A stretch of DNA of 64,000 bases. Origin: Oxalobacteraceae bacterium UBA6704. GTDB lineage: Bacteria > Pseudomonadota > Gammaproteobacteria > Burkholderiales > Burkholderiaceae_D. The stretch lies in assembly GCA_002454505.1 (NCBI GenBank), contig DKJA01000053.1, positions 62,783-126,782 of the forward strand. The letters run 5' to 3'. Below the pieces are notes generated by a model. The model had not been told where the DNA came from and did not search any database. It saw nothing but the letters and a program-made list of their open reading frames with translations. Shown piece after piece: positions 1 to 8,071 of this stretch. Position numbers and translations under genes: made by a program. Every line of letters begins with the position of its first letter. Within the stretch, counting starts at the first letter, position 1.

Positions 1-170
1 TGGCGCGCCGCGTCGGACGACTGCATCAGGAAGCGGGCATTCTGCAGCGTCTCCTCGCGCGCATTGCTGATCAACAGCTGGCGCGTGATCAGCGTGGCGG
101 CGCAGAAGCCGACGATGGAGACGGCCAGGAAAACCAGGTTGAACTTGGCGGCCAGGGAATGGATCTTCAT
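1..170 (-). CDS. N-terminal part of Tll0287-like (DUF3365) membrane sensor, cut by window edge
   Basis: Only the first 56 codons are present; the gene continues past the left edge. The start is the ATG at 168-170 on the minus strand, 3 bp after the stop of the FecR-like gene, so the two are probably cotranscribed. Visible residues begin MKIHSLAAKFNLVFLAVS and form one hydrophobic membrane segment (about residues 8-26), followed by a polar helix with NAREETLQNARFLM. That pattern is typical of the N-terminus of Tll0287-like sensor proteins, where the membrane helix leads into a periplasmic ligand- or heme-binding domain. Output domain (kinase, cyclase or none) cannot be seen. Family call rests on the short N-terminus only. 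Confidence 0.6.
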   Translation of the reverse strand, partial: MKIHSLAAKFNLVFLAVSIVGFCAATLITRQLLISNAREETLQNARFLMQSSDAAR

Positions 171-173
171 GGG

Positions 174-1043
174 TCAGAACAGGTGGTTCGTGTAGGTGTC
201 GGAAGGCTTGCGCGCGGTTTGCTTCAGCGCCTGGCGCCACTCGGGCTGGGCGGCCAGCAGGTTCTCGGCGTCGGTGCGGAACGCGGGATCGGCCAGCCGG
301 CCGGCAAAGCGCACCGCCAGCTGGCGGCGCAGCGGTGTCGCCACGTCGTTCCATTGCGCGATGTCGGCGGCGCTGGCCTCCCGCAACAGCGTGGGTTCCG
401 CCGGTCTGGCGCGGGCGGCCACGCTGACCAACGGGTCGAAGAAGGCGCGCGGCATCTCGCTGACGAACAGCCGGGCAGGGCGCGGTTCGGCCTGCAGGGG
501 CTGGGCGCCGCGATGCACGACGTATTGTTCGCTGCCGATCTCCAGTGGTGCGGCCGCGCCTTTGTCCGTGGCCTTGACGGACAGCGTGCCCCGCTCGACG
601 AACAGCTCCGTCTTGTCCGCCGCCACGCGCAGCACGCCGCTGCCGCTGGCACCGACGGACAGCGCGCCCGCTGCGACGGTCAGCTTGCCAGCGACGTCCT
701 TGCCGCCGCCGGCCACCTTGATCCAGCCGCGCAGCAGCGTGACGGCGGGGAAGGCGGCGGCATCGTCGATCAGCAGCGTGCTGCCGGGGCCGACGGCCAG
801 CAGCACGCCTTGCGGCCACTCGATCTGCACGCTCGTCGCGGCCGTCGTCACCAGGTCGCCCGGGTGTAGCGGCACGCCGGCGGCGGCATCGTAGACGGCC
901 GTCTTGCGTATCAATTTTGCCGGCTGCTCGGCATGCGTCAGCAATGCCCGCTGCGCAAACGCTGGCACGGCCAACGGCAGCAGCGCCGCCAGCACGAGCA
1001 GGCGGGCAGCCCGGAGCATGCCGGTTGCGGTCGAAGGGGGCAT
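174..1043 (-). CDS. FecR-domain-like secreted protein
   Basis: About 289 residues. The chosen ATG (MPPSTATGM...) places a signal peptide (LLVLAALLPLAVPAFAQ) near the N-terminus; an ATG at 1019 (MLRAARLL) is an equally plausible start, while the longer upstream reading lacks a signal peptide at its start. The body has the beta-rich FecR-like pattern: a section on priming values (PLHPGDLVTTAATSVQIEWP, then GPGSTLLI) and repeated beta strands ending in a charged helical tail. FecR-like domains of this exported type often pair with membrane signalling proteins, and the next gene downstream is such a protein (3-bp gap). Its actual ligand or partner is unknown. Confidence 0.65.
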   Translation of the reverse strand: MPPSTATGMLRAARLLVLAALLPLAVPAFAQRALLTHAEQPAKLIRKTAVYDAAAGVPLHPGDLVTTAATSVQIEWPQGVLLAVGPGSTLLIDDAAAFPAVTLLRGWIKVAGGGKDVAGKLTVAAGALSVGASGSGVLRVAADKTELFVERGTLSVKATDKGAAAPLEIGSEQYVVHRGAQPLQAEPRPARLFVSEMPRAFFDPLVSVAARARPAEPTLLREASAADIAQWNDVATPLRRQLAVRFAGRLADPAFRTDAENLLAAQPEWRQALKQTARKPSDTYTNHLF

Positions 1044-1203
1044 CGTGTCAGCCGAATCAATGAAGTGGTTTCGTTGACATACGCGCGAGGGAGCGGGTTG
1101 GATGCAGGGCGGCGTATCTGCCTGTTGCGCCACCCACTACATTTCGGCCTGACACAACGGCGAGTGCTGTCAGACCGCCAGTGATTTCATAGAAGAAATT
1201 ATT

Positions 1204-1281
1204 TTCACGGACCGTGAATTTGTGGAAATATTGAAAATATTTAAAAACGCTCATAGAATACAAATATTCACGGACCGTGAA
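1204..1281. promoter_or_regulatory. Twin palindromic operators before AbiE-like module
   Basis: The 15-mer TTCACGGACCGTGAA occurs at 1204-1218 and again at 1267-1281. Each copy is a 7-bp inverted repeat around one central base. Start-to-start spacing is 63 bp, about six helical turns, in an AT-rich stretch directly upstream of the antitoxin start at 1294. AbiEi-family antitoxins are known to bind inverted repeats and autorepress, so these are the likely operators (inference). Confidence 0.75.
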
Positions 1282-1293
1282 AATTTCTTAAAT

Positions 1294-2385
1294 ATGAACG
1301 AACGGACTCTCCAGGACGAGCTCGAAAGCTTTGCTCCACATGAAGTCGAACGAAACATCGTTCAAGCCGCGCTGGCGGAGCTGCGTGCGCGGTTTTCGCT
1401 CGACGGCCAGGTACTGGAGGTGGAACCAGCCCAGCTGGATCGGTATCGGCCAGACGCGGTTGTCGAGTTTTCCCATGCCGAGGGGCGAATTCGCTACATC
1501 GTCGAGTGCAAGACGGTCGTCGATCGCAAGCTTGTGATCGACCGGGTACAACATCAGTTCGGTGATCAGCAGGGGCTGCTGGTCGCACCCTACATCTCGC
1601 GCGAACTTGCCGAACACTGCCGGGATGTGGGGGTCCAGTTCCTGGACACCTGTGGCAATGCTTACCTGCGTGCAGCTGGCCTGCTTGTCTACATTGCAGG
1701 GGAGAAGAACGAGCCCCGGTTTCCGTCTTTTCGTGCGCCGAAGGGACTCACGAATCCGACTGGCCTGCGTGTCGTGTTTGCGCTGCTGTCTGAACCCGCA
1801 CTGATCCAGGCGCCGCTAAAAACAATTGCGGCCTATGCCGGGGTATCGGTAGGTGGCGCTTACAATGTGCTCGAAGATCTGGAGGGACGCGGCTATCTGC
1901 TCAATCGCGGCAGCGCCAAGCGCCGTCGGCTGCTTGACGCCGCTCCCTTGATCGAGGAGTGGGCCATCAATTACCCGACGACGTTGCGCAGCAAGCTGCA
2001 TGCACGGCGCTTTCATGCCCCGGATCCCCAGTGGTGGAAGGACTGCATGCTGGAACGCCCGCACGACATCACCTGGAGCGGAGAAGTCGCGGCGCGTGCG
2101 TTGACGAAGTATCTGAAGCCGGGTACCCAGACCCTGTATGTCCCACAAGATCGGATGGAACATACGATCAAAACGCTCGTCGGACACTATCGTCTCAGGC
2201 CGGATCCTGCGGGCGAGGTGGAAGTACTGGAAAAATTCTGGATGCCGGATCCGGCGAAAATCGAAGAGCTCGCACCGGCATTGCTGGTGTACTCCGAGCT
2301 GCTTGGATTGCTCGACCCCCGCGCGAAGGAGACTGCCCACATGATCAAGGAACGGTACATTGAACCCACGTTCGATACGGCCTGA
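1294..2385 (+). CDS. AbiEi-like antitoxin with PD-(D/E)XK-like N-terminal domain and winged helix
   Basis: 363 residues from ATG 1294; an in-frame ATG at 1222 lies upstream of the second operator and would place the operator in the coding region, so 1294 is preferred. Residues 45-75 contain RPDAVVEF and YIVECKTV, giving D54...E71-x-K73, the spacing of a PD-(D/E)XK nuclease core. A conserved GVQFLDTCGNAYL segment follows (about 113-125), then a winged-helix region (about 158-210, TIAAYAGVSVGGAYNVLEDL) and a C-terminal antitoxin-like region. It overlaps the nucleotidyltransferase gene by 26 bp, as in type IV AbiE modules. It probably neutralises the toxin and represses the operon. Whether the nuclease-like domain is active is not known; it may be structural. 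Confidence 0.8.
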   Translation: MNERTLQDELESFAPHEVERNIVQAALAELRARFSLDGQVLEVEPAQLDRYRPDAVVEFSHAEGRIRYIVECKTVVDRKLVIDRVQHQFGDQQGLLVAPYISRELAEHCRDVGVQFLDTCGNAYLRAAGLLVYIAGEKNEPRFPSFRAPKGLTNPTGLRVVFALLSEPALIQAPLKTIAAYAGVSVGGAYNVLEDLEGRGYLLNRGSAKRRRLLDAAPLIEEWAINYPTTLRSKLHARRFHAPDPQWWKDCMLERPHDITWSGEVAARALTKYLKPGTQTLYVPQDRMEHTIKTLVGHYRLRPDPAGEVEVLEKFWMPDPAKIEELAPALLVYSELLGLLDPRAKETAHMIKERYIEPTFDTA

Positions 2386-3229
2386 CCGGCCCATCGATCC
2401 GGTCACCATCGACATCCTGCGCGCCGTTGCCGAGGCAACCCAGGCCAAAGGAATCGGGTACATGCTCGTTGGCGCGACCGCTCGCGACGTTCTGCTCGAC
2501 CATGTGTTCGGCATCGCGCCACGACGTGCCACATACGACATCGATTTCGCCGTTGCGGTCAAGGACTGGGGGCAGTTCGGCGCGTTGCGGGCACATCTGC
2601 TTGCGCAAGGAAGGTTCATCGAGGGCGGCGGCGCGCAACAGCGCCTGCGCTATGTCGGCGAAAATGGTGACCTCGACACAATGCTCGATCTGGTGCCCTT
2701 CGGTGGCATTGCCGGCGAAAACAAGGCAGTTGCGTGGCCGCCGGACATGAAGATCATGATCAACATGGCCGGATACGACGAGGTATTCGCCGCGGCGGAG
2801 GTCGTCCAATACACTCCGGACTTCGCGGGAAGTGTCGTATCGCTGCCTGGCCTGGCGATCCTGAAACTGATCGCCTGGGCCGATCGAGGAAGGGAGAACG
2901 ATCGGGACGCGCGCGATCTGATTCATTTGATGGCGAACTACACCCATGCCGGAAATGCGGATCGCGTCTACGACGATGCCGATCTCCTTCAGACAGCCGG
3001 GTATGACACCGATCTGGTTGCCGTGTACCTGCTTGGCCAGGACATGCGACACGTCGCCACAGCCGAGACGCTCACGGTCCTCCTGACCATTCTGGAGCGG
3101 GATGCTGCGAGGCTGGCGAATGACATGATCAAGGCCAACCGCCACCTCGCAAATGTCGAGGAATGGGTCGACCAACGGCTGCGCCTGCTGCGGCGCGCGC
3201 TTTCGACACCGGCTGCGAGCACTGCCTGA
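2360..3229 (+). CDS. AbiEii/AbiGii-like nucleotidyltransferase toxin
   Basis: 289 residues from a TTG at 2360, preceded by AAGGAAC, which serves as the ribosome site; no better ATG or GTG lies before the catalytic region. Motifs of DNA polymerase beta-like nucleotidyltransferases are present: GATARD (residues 38-43), D60-I-D62-F with D60 and D62 as metal ligands, and a further acidic strand LDTMLDLV near 105-111. A helical C-terminal half carries KLIAWADRGRENDRDARDL. AbiEii-type toxins transfer nucleotides, for some members onto tRNA, and cause growth arrest during phage infection; the substrate here is unknown. The 26-bp overlap with the antitoxin implies translational coupling. Confidence 0.82.
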   Translation: MNPRSIRPDRPIDPVTIDILRAVAEATQAKGIGYMLVGATARDVLLDHVFGIAPRRATYDIDFAVAVKDWGQFGALRAHLLAQGRFIEGGGAQQRLRYVGENGDLDTMLDLVPFGGIAGENKAVAWPPDMKIMINMAGYDEVFAAAEVVQYTPDFAGSVVSLPGLAILKLIAWADRGRENDRDARDLIHLMANYTHAGNADRVYDDADLLQTAGYDTDLVAVYLLGQDMRHVATAETLTVLLTILERDAARLANDMIKANRHLANVEEWVDQRLRLLRRALSTPAASTA

Positions 3230-3248
3230 ATCGAGGCATGCCCGCGGA

Positions 3249-3269
3249 CGGCCGCCAACATGGCGGCCG
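3249..3269. other. Perfect hairpin after AbiE-like toxin gene
   Basis: CGGCCGCC and GGCGGCCG (3249-3256 and 3262-3269) form an 8-bp perfect stem with a 5-nt loop, 20 bp after the toxin stop. No T-run follows, so it is at best a weak or Rho-assisted terminator. Confidence 0.4.
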
Positions 3270-3309
3270 AGAAGGTAAGCGCGGCCTGCGAAGCGTATCA
3301 GTCCCACAT

Positions 3310-3578
3310 CGAACGGTGACGAGAATACAGGGTGGCCCTACCCCGCCAAAGCCGTTTTACTAAAATCCACGATTCCTTGCTACCTCCTGATAACGGCCTC
3401 TGCCTCGCTATATTCGACACTACGGATTACTAAAACCTGATGATCGCATCCCGGCAAACATCGGGGCCCCGCGCCGATGTTTCGGCAAAGCCTTTTTAGT
3501 AAGCGTCAGCACGTATCAGCGCTGGTTCGGGCGAGTCAGCAGAGTTTAGGAAAACCGCTTTTTCGCGCGCCCCACCCA
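3310..3578. repeat. Dispersed intergenic element, copy A
   Basis: About 269 bp lying between the convergent toxin and AraC genes. It shares ordered blocks with a second intergenic stretch at 37791-38036: CGAACGGTKACGAGAAT at the left end (16/17 identical), CCGTTTTACT, a 25-bp block starting TTACTAAAA at 3427 (22/25), a 37-bp block starting TTTTTAGTAAGCGTCAGCA at 3493 (35/37), and a GC-rich tail ending CCCACCCA. TTACTAAAA (3427-3435) and TTTTAGTAA are reverse complements, so the core can fold. Inside this copy AAACATCGG and CCGATGTTT form a further 9-bp stem. No protein-coding potential is evident. The remaining intergenic DNA (3230-3309, 3579-3646) shows nothing else. Confidence 0.75.
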
Positions 3579-3646
3579 GGCTATCGGCCGGATAGTACAA
3601 AGTTGCCTTCGGCCACGAGCAGTGACCATCGGCGACCATGCCGGGC

Positions 3647-4498
3647 TCAGCCCGCCAGATCCTCCGCCACGAGAATCCCCGGCACGGCAGCCGGTTCGGC
3701 AAGGCCACCCGCCCGGTCCTGCAGGTAGCGCGCCGGCGGCTTGCCGACGGCCTTGCGGAACATCGTCACGAAGCCGCCGGCGCTTTCGTAGCCCAGGTCC
3801 AGCGCCACCTTCTGCACGCTGTCGCCGCGCGTCAGCCGGCGCAGCGCAAGGATCACGTGCAGCTGCCGCCGCCAGCGGCCGAAGCTCATGCCGATTTCCG
3901 CCAGCAGCAGCCGGCTCATGCTCCGCTCGCTCATGCCGATGCGCGACGCCCAGCCGGTGGCGGCTGTCTTGTCGTCCGGTGCGGCCAGCAGCAGGTCGGC
4001 CAGGCGGCGCAGCCGGCGGTCGCGCGGCATCGGCAAATGGAGGTCTTCCACCGGCGCGGCCGCCAGTTCGTCGAGCAGCGTGGCGACCAGCCGTTCTTCG
4101 CGGCCACCCGCTTCGTACAGCGCGGGAAAGCCGACCATCTTCAGCAGCAGTTCGCGCAGCAGGGGCGACACGGCAACGGTACAGCAACTGGCCGGCAGGC
4201 CGGGCGCCGCGGCCGGTTCGACGAACAGGCAATAGCACTCGGTGTCGCCGGAACCCCGCGCCGAATGCATGATGCCGCCGGGGATCCAGACCGCGCACTG
4301 GGGCGGCACGATCCACACGCCATCCTCCGTTTCGCAGTTGACGATGCCGCGCACCGCGTAGATCAGCTGCGCCTTGCGGTGGCTGTGCGCGGCCTGCTCC
4401 CAGTCCTGCGCGACGCTCCTGGCGTTCAGCGAGGCGACCGGGCGGGGCGTGTTGTCCGCTTCCTCGTTGCGGTGCGGTTCTGTGATCGTGACTGGCAT
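3647..4498 (-). CDS. AraC-family regulator with N-terminal cupin
   Basis: About 283 residues from the ATG giving MPVTITEPHRNEE; a start 48 bp upstream adds an unlikely hydrophobic extension. The N-terminal half has a cupin-like sensor (HSHRKAQLIYAVRG, then VWIVPPQCAVWIPGGIMHS). The C-terminal half carries two helix-turn-helix motifs: WASRIGMSERSMSRLLLAEI and SVQKVALDLGYESAGGFVTMF, ending with the usual GKPPARYL. This layout is that of the AraC cupin group that often senses small aromatics or drugs. It is divergent from the efflux operon starting at 4748, about 250 bp away, so it may co-control it, though a TetR encoded within that operon is the more obvious regulator. Confidence 0.9.
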   Translation of the reverse strand: MPVTITEPHRNEEADNTPRPVASLNARSVAQDWEQAAHSHRKAQLIYAVRGIVNCETEDGVWIVPPQCAVWIPGGIMHSARGSGDTECYCLFVEPAAAPGLPASCCTVAVSPLLRELLLKMVGFPALYEAGGREERLVATLLDELAAAPVEDLHLPMPRDRRLRRLADLLLAAPDDKTAATGWASRIGMSERSMSRLLLAEIGMSFGRWRRQLHVILALRRLTRGDSVQKVALDLGYESAGGFVTMFRKAVGKPPARYLQDRAGGLAEPAAVPGILVAEDLAG

Positions 4499-4694
4499 GA
4501 AGAAATGGTTGGCCGGATTGAAGAATATTATGTCCGGATTATGCAATGACGTCCACCCGGCCGCTGGCTATGCTGCGGGTTCACCGTCCCGCTCCGCGGA
4601 ACGACGAGGCGCTGGCCACAGCAGGGGCATTGCTGGCCAGCGGAACGCTTTTTGCCGAAAAACCTACATAAATGAAATACTGATTGAAATCCAG

Positions 4695-4708
4695 ATACCG
4701 ATCGGTAT
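4695..4708. promoter_or_regulatory. TetR-type palindrome ahead of efflux operon
   Basis: ATACCGATCGGTAT is a perfect 14-bp palindrome 40 bp before the outer-membrane-factor start. It resembles operators bound by TetR-family efflux repressors, and the operon ends with a TetR gene, so autorepression is likely. Confidence 0.75.
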
Positions 4709-4747
4709 AATCGCGCTTATTCAATCATGCATTCAATCAATTTCTCC

Positions 4748-6196
4748 ATGCTTCCAGCTTATCTATCCCGGGCCGCCTGGCCGGCCATCCTGCTCGCGCT
4801 GAGCGGCTGCGCGGTCGGCCCCGACTTCGCGGTCCCCAAGCCCATCGTGCACGATGGCGTCTTCGACAAGGCCGCCACCACGCTGCCCAGCACCACCACC
4901 GATGCAACCTTCGATCCGGCCTGGTGGCAGCAGTTCGACGATGCCACGCTGGTCGCGCTCGAAACCGAGGCGATTGCCGCCAACCTCGACCTGCAGGCCG
5001 CCGCCGCGCGCCTCGAGCAGGGCAGGGCGGCGCTGCAAATCAGCGGCGCGGCGCTGCTGCCTCGCGTGGATGCCAGTGCCTCGCGGCTGCGCTCCCGCAA
5101 CAGCGAAAACGGTCCGCTGGCGGCACTCGGCGCGCCCACCACGCCGACCGACCTGTCCCAATACGGCTTCGATGCCAGCTGGGAGATCGACCTGTGGGGC
5201 CGCGTCCGCCGTGCCCGCGAAGCGGCAGCCGCGCAGGCCGACGTGGCGCTGTACGACGCCCAGGCGATGCGCGTGTCGCTGACGGCCGAAGTGGCGCGCA
5301 CCTACCTGGAGCTGCGCGGCGTGCAGAGCGACCTGCACATCGCCCGCGCCAGCATCGACATCGCTCATAAAAGCCTGCACGTGGCCGAACGCCGTCACCA
5401 GCAGGGCGTGGCGACGCAGTTCGACACGTCGATCTCCGCCGCGCAAGTAGCCACGTTCGAAGCGGCGATTCCCGCGCTCGAACAGCGCCGCGCCGCGCTG
5501 ACGAATGCGCTGGCACTGCTGCTGGCCCAGCCGCCGCATGCGCTGGATGCGCGCTTGGCCGCGAGCGACAAGGATGCCGTGCCCGCCTTGCCGGCGCAGG
5601 TACCGGTCGGCCTGCCGTCGCAACTGGCGCACCGCCGTCCCGACATCCTGCGCGCCGAAGCGCAGCTGCATGCGGCCACGGCCAGCATCGGCGTGGCAAA
5701 GGCCGCGTTCTACCCCAGCGTCAGCCTGACCGGCAGCTTCGGCATGCAGGCCTTCCGCACCGCCGACGTGGGCGACTGGGGCTCGCGCCAGTTTTCCATC
5801 GGCCCCGTGCTGCACCTGCCGATCTTCGAAGGCGGCCGGCTGAAGGGCAATCTGGCACTGACCGAAGCGCGCCAGCAGGAAGCGGCGATCGCCTACCAGC
5901 GCACCGTGCTGGGCGCGTGGCATGAAGTGGACAACGCCTTGAGCGCGTATCGCACCACGCAGCAGCGCGCCGAGCGGCTCGACGTGGCCGTCACCAGCAA
6001 CCGCCAGGCGCTGGCCAGCGCGGACCGCCGTTACGGGCAGGGCGCCGCCGACTACCTGAACGTGCTCGTCACGCAGCAGCGCCTGCTGGACAGCGAAAAC
6101 GCCGCGTCGCGCAGCCGCACCGACATGGCGCTGGCGATGGTCGCGCTGTACAAGGCGCTGGGCGGCGGCTGGGATGCCGCCGCCGCGGCTCAATAA
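4748..6196 (+). CDS. NodT/OprM-like outer-membrane efflux lipoprotein
   Basis: 482 residues. The ATG at 4748 gives MLPAYLSRAAWPAILLALSGC, a lipoprotein signal with Cys21 as the lipidated residue; an ATG 21 bp upstream is also in frame. Two tandem OEP repeats can be followed: long alanine-rich helices (LDLQAAAARLEQGRAALQ, TAEVARTYLELRG) and the conserved LAHRRPDILRAEAQLHAATASIGVAKAAFYPSVSLTGS segment near the second repeat. These proteins trimerise into a channel through the outer membrane and periplasm. It is the first gene of an operon that also encodes the inner-membrane pump and fusion protein, so the operon builds a whole tripartite exporter. Confidence 0.93.
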   Translation: MLPAYLSRAAWPAILLALSGCAVGPDFAVPKPIVHDGVFDKAATTLPSTTTDATFDPAWWQQFDDATLVALETEAIAANLDLQAAAARLEQGRAALQISGAALLPRVDASASRLRSRNSENGPLAALGAPTTPTDLSQYGFDASWEIDLWGRVRRAREAAAAQADVALYDAQAMRVSLTAEVARTYLELRGVQSDLHIARASIDIAHKSLHVAERRHQQGVATQFDTSISAAQVATFEAAIPALEQRRAALTNALALLLAQPPHALDARLAASDKDAVPALPAQVPVGLPSQLAHRRPDILRAEAQLHAATASIGVAKAAFYPSVSLTGSFGMQAFRTADVGDWGSRQFSIGPVLHLPIFEGGRLKGNLALTEARQQEAAIAYQRTVLGAWHEVDNALSAYRTTQQRAERLDVAVTSNRQALASADRRYGQGAADYLNVLVTQQRLLDSENAASRSRTDMALAMVALYKALGGGWDAAAAAQ

Positions 6197-6205
6197 GGAG
6201 CCCTC

Positions 6206-6448
6206 ATGCACGACTGGTACCAATCGGACGAGTTTGAAATGCCGCTGTGGGTGCTCGACCTGGACGACGACACGTGGAGCGTCCACCACCGCCGCCTGTG
6301 CGTGTGGTCCGACGAATTCGACGGCAGCTGGCACTGGGAGATCCAGACCTACGACCACGGCGGCGTGGCCGCCAGCGGCACTTGCGCCAGCGCCGAAGCG
6401 GCCATGCGTGCGGCCGAAGCCGCGGCGCGCCAGCACGGAGCCACGTGA
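6206..6448 (+). CDS. Small Trp/Asp-rich protein inside efflux operon
   Basis: 80 residues, acidic and rich in Trp (seven) and Asp; no signal peptide or membrane segment. It starts 9 bp after the outer-membrane-factor stop with AAGGAG just upstream, and its TGA overlaps the ATG of the pump gene by one base, so translation is coupled at both ends. The sequence reads like a compact beta-strand domain (LWVLDLDDDTWSVHHRRLCVW, then WHWEIQTYDHGG) with a short Ala-rich C-terminal helix. I do not recognise a family. Its placement suggests a role tied to the pump, but the sequence does not reveal it. Confidence 0.8.
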   Translation: MHDWYQSDEFEMPLWVLDLDDDTWSVHHRRLCVWSDEFDGSWHWEIQTYDHGGVAASGTCASAEAAMRAAEAAARQHGAT

Positions 6449-8037
6449 TGAGCACACTGACTTTACCGGCGGGCGCGGCGCCGCCGGCCGCCGCGCCGCC
6501 CGTCGTCCACCCGTTCGGCGCAAGGGTGCTGACTGGCGTGTTCGGCGTGTTCGTGGCGGCGATGATGTCCGGCCTGAACAGCCGCATCGGCGGCCTGGCG
6601 CTGACCGACCTGCGCACGGCCTTCGGCATGGGCGTCGACGACGGCAGCTGGATCTCCAGCCTGTATGCCGCGTTCGAGCTGGCCGCGATGCCGTTCTCGG
6701 CGTGGTTCGCGATCACGTTCTCGTTCCGCCGCTATCACCTGGCCGTCGTCGCCATCTTCACGCTGCTCGGCCTGGCCACGCCGCTGGCGCAGGGGATGGA
6801 CAGCGGCACCGGCATGCTGCTGGTGCTGCGCTGCCTGCAGGGCTTCTTCGGCGGCCTGCTGATTCCCGTGCTGATGGCCGCCGCGCTGCGCTTCTTCCCG
6901 GCGCCGGTGCGGCTGTACGGCCTCGCGCTGTATGCGATGACGGCGACGTTCGCGCCGAACGTGGCCACCTGGCTGTCGGCGACGCTTACCGACACGCTGG
7001 CCAACTGGCAGCTGCTGTTCTGGCAAACCGTGCCGATGGCGGCGTTCTCGCTGGCGGCCGTCGCCTGGGGCATTCCGCAGGATCCCGTACGGCTGGAACG
7101 GCTGCGCCAGATGGACTGGCTGGGCCTCGCGACCGGCCTGCCCGGCCTCGTGCTGATCGGCGTCGCGCTGGCACAGGGCGAGCGGCTGGACTGGTTCAAC
7201 AGCCTGTTCATCTGCTGGTCGATGGGCGCGGGCCTGGCGCTGCTGGTGATCTTCCTCGTCTGCGAATGGTTCCACCCGCTGCCGTTCGTGCGGCTGCAGC
7301 TGCTGCACCGCCGCAACCTGGGCCTCGGCTTCACCGTCTTCGTCGGCCTGCTGGTGGTGCTGCTTTCCGGCTCGCTGCTGCCGGCAAACTACCTGGGCCA
7401 CGCCTTCCATTTCCGCACGCCGTACGTCGCGGTACTGGGCCTTGAAGTGGGACTGCCGCAGTTCGTGCTGGGACCGGCCGTGTCCTGGCTGCTGTACCGC
7501 CGCTGGGCCGATGCGCGCCACGTGTTCGCGCTCGGCCTGCTGCTGATCGCGGCGGCCTGCTGGGTGGGCTCGCACATCACGCCGGCCTGGATGGCGGCTG
7601 AATTCGCGCTGGCGCAAGGCCTGCATGCCGTCGGCCAGCCGCTGGCGGTCGTCGCGCTGCTGTTCCTCGCCACCAGCGTGGTGCAGCCGATGGAAGGGCC
7701 GATGGTATCCGGCATCATCAACACGCTGCGCGCGTTCGGCACGCTGTTCGGCAGCGCGCTGATGGGGCGCTTCCTCGCCGTGCGCAGCGACACGCATGCC
7801 AATGTGCTGCTCGACCAGGCGGCCAATCTGCGCCGCGCCGGCGATGCGGCTCTGGCCGCGCCGCAGGCGTTTGCCGGCGTGGCGCATCGCGTATCGCACC
7901 AGTCGCTGGTGCTGTCGATCGCCGACGGCTACCTGCTGCTGGGCGCCGTCGCACTGGCCCTCGTGCCGCTGGTGCTCGCGCTGCAGTACATCCCGGCGCC
8001 CGTATCGGCATCTACCCCGGCTGCGCCGAAACACTGA
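6448..8037 (+). CDS. DHA2-family (EmrB/QacA-like) multidrug transporter
   Basis: 529 residues from ATG 6448, overlapping the preceding small gene by one base. The first helix begins near ARVLTGVFGVFVAAMMSGLNSRIGG, and around 14 hydrophobic segments can be counted, as in DHA2 proton-drug antiporters. The helix-4/5 region holds LRCLQGFFGGLLIPVLMAAALRFFP, resembling motif B, and APNVATWLSATLTD resembles motif C. In the operon it sits between the outer-membrane factor and the membrane-fusion protein, the EmrA-EmrB-TolC arrangement. It would export a toxic compound out of the inner membrane into the tripartite channel. Substrate unknown. Confidence 0.92.
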   Translation: MSTLTLPAGAAPPAAAPPVVHPFGARVLTGVFGVFVAAMMSGLNSRIGGLALTDLRTAFGMGVDDGSWISSLYAAFELAAMPFSAWFAITFSFRRYHLAVVAIFTLLGLATPLAQGMDSGTGMLLVLRCLQGFFGGLLIPVLMAAALRFFPAPVRLYGLALYAMTATFAPNVATWLSATLTDTLANWQLLFWQTVPMAAFSLAAVAWGIPQDPVRLERLRQMDWLGLATGLPGLVLIGVALAQGERLDWFNSLFICWSMGAGLALLVIFLVCEWFHPLPFVRLQLLHRRNLGLGFTVFVGLLVVLLSGSLLPANYLGHAFHFRTPYVAVLGLEVGLPQFVLGPAVSWLLYRRWADARHVFALGLLLIAAACWVGSHITPAWMAAEFALAQGLHAVGQPLAVVALLFLATSVVQPMEGPMVSGIINTLRAFGTLFGSALMGRFLAVRSDTHANVLLDQAANLRRAGDAALAAPQAFAGVAHRVSHQSLVLSIADGYLLLGAVALALVPLVLALQYIPAPVSASTPAAPKH

Positions 8038-8071
8038 CTTACCGAATACTAAAATTTAAAGAGAAAACACC

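Noticed and set aside
3310..3578. CRISPR array or attC sites as explanation of the dispersed element
   Set aside because: There is no tandem repeat-spacer pattern, and no integrase or recombination-site core consensus was recognised.
4763..6523. Long minus-strand frame opposite the outer-membrane factor
   Set aside because: It is a shadow of the GC-rich efflux genes: Arg/Gly/Ala-rich, no family features, and the plus-strand frame has clear lipoprotein and OEP motifs.
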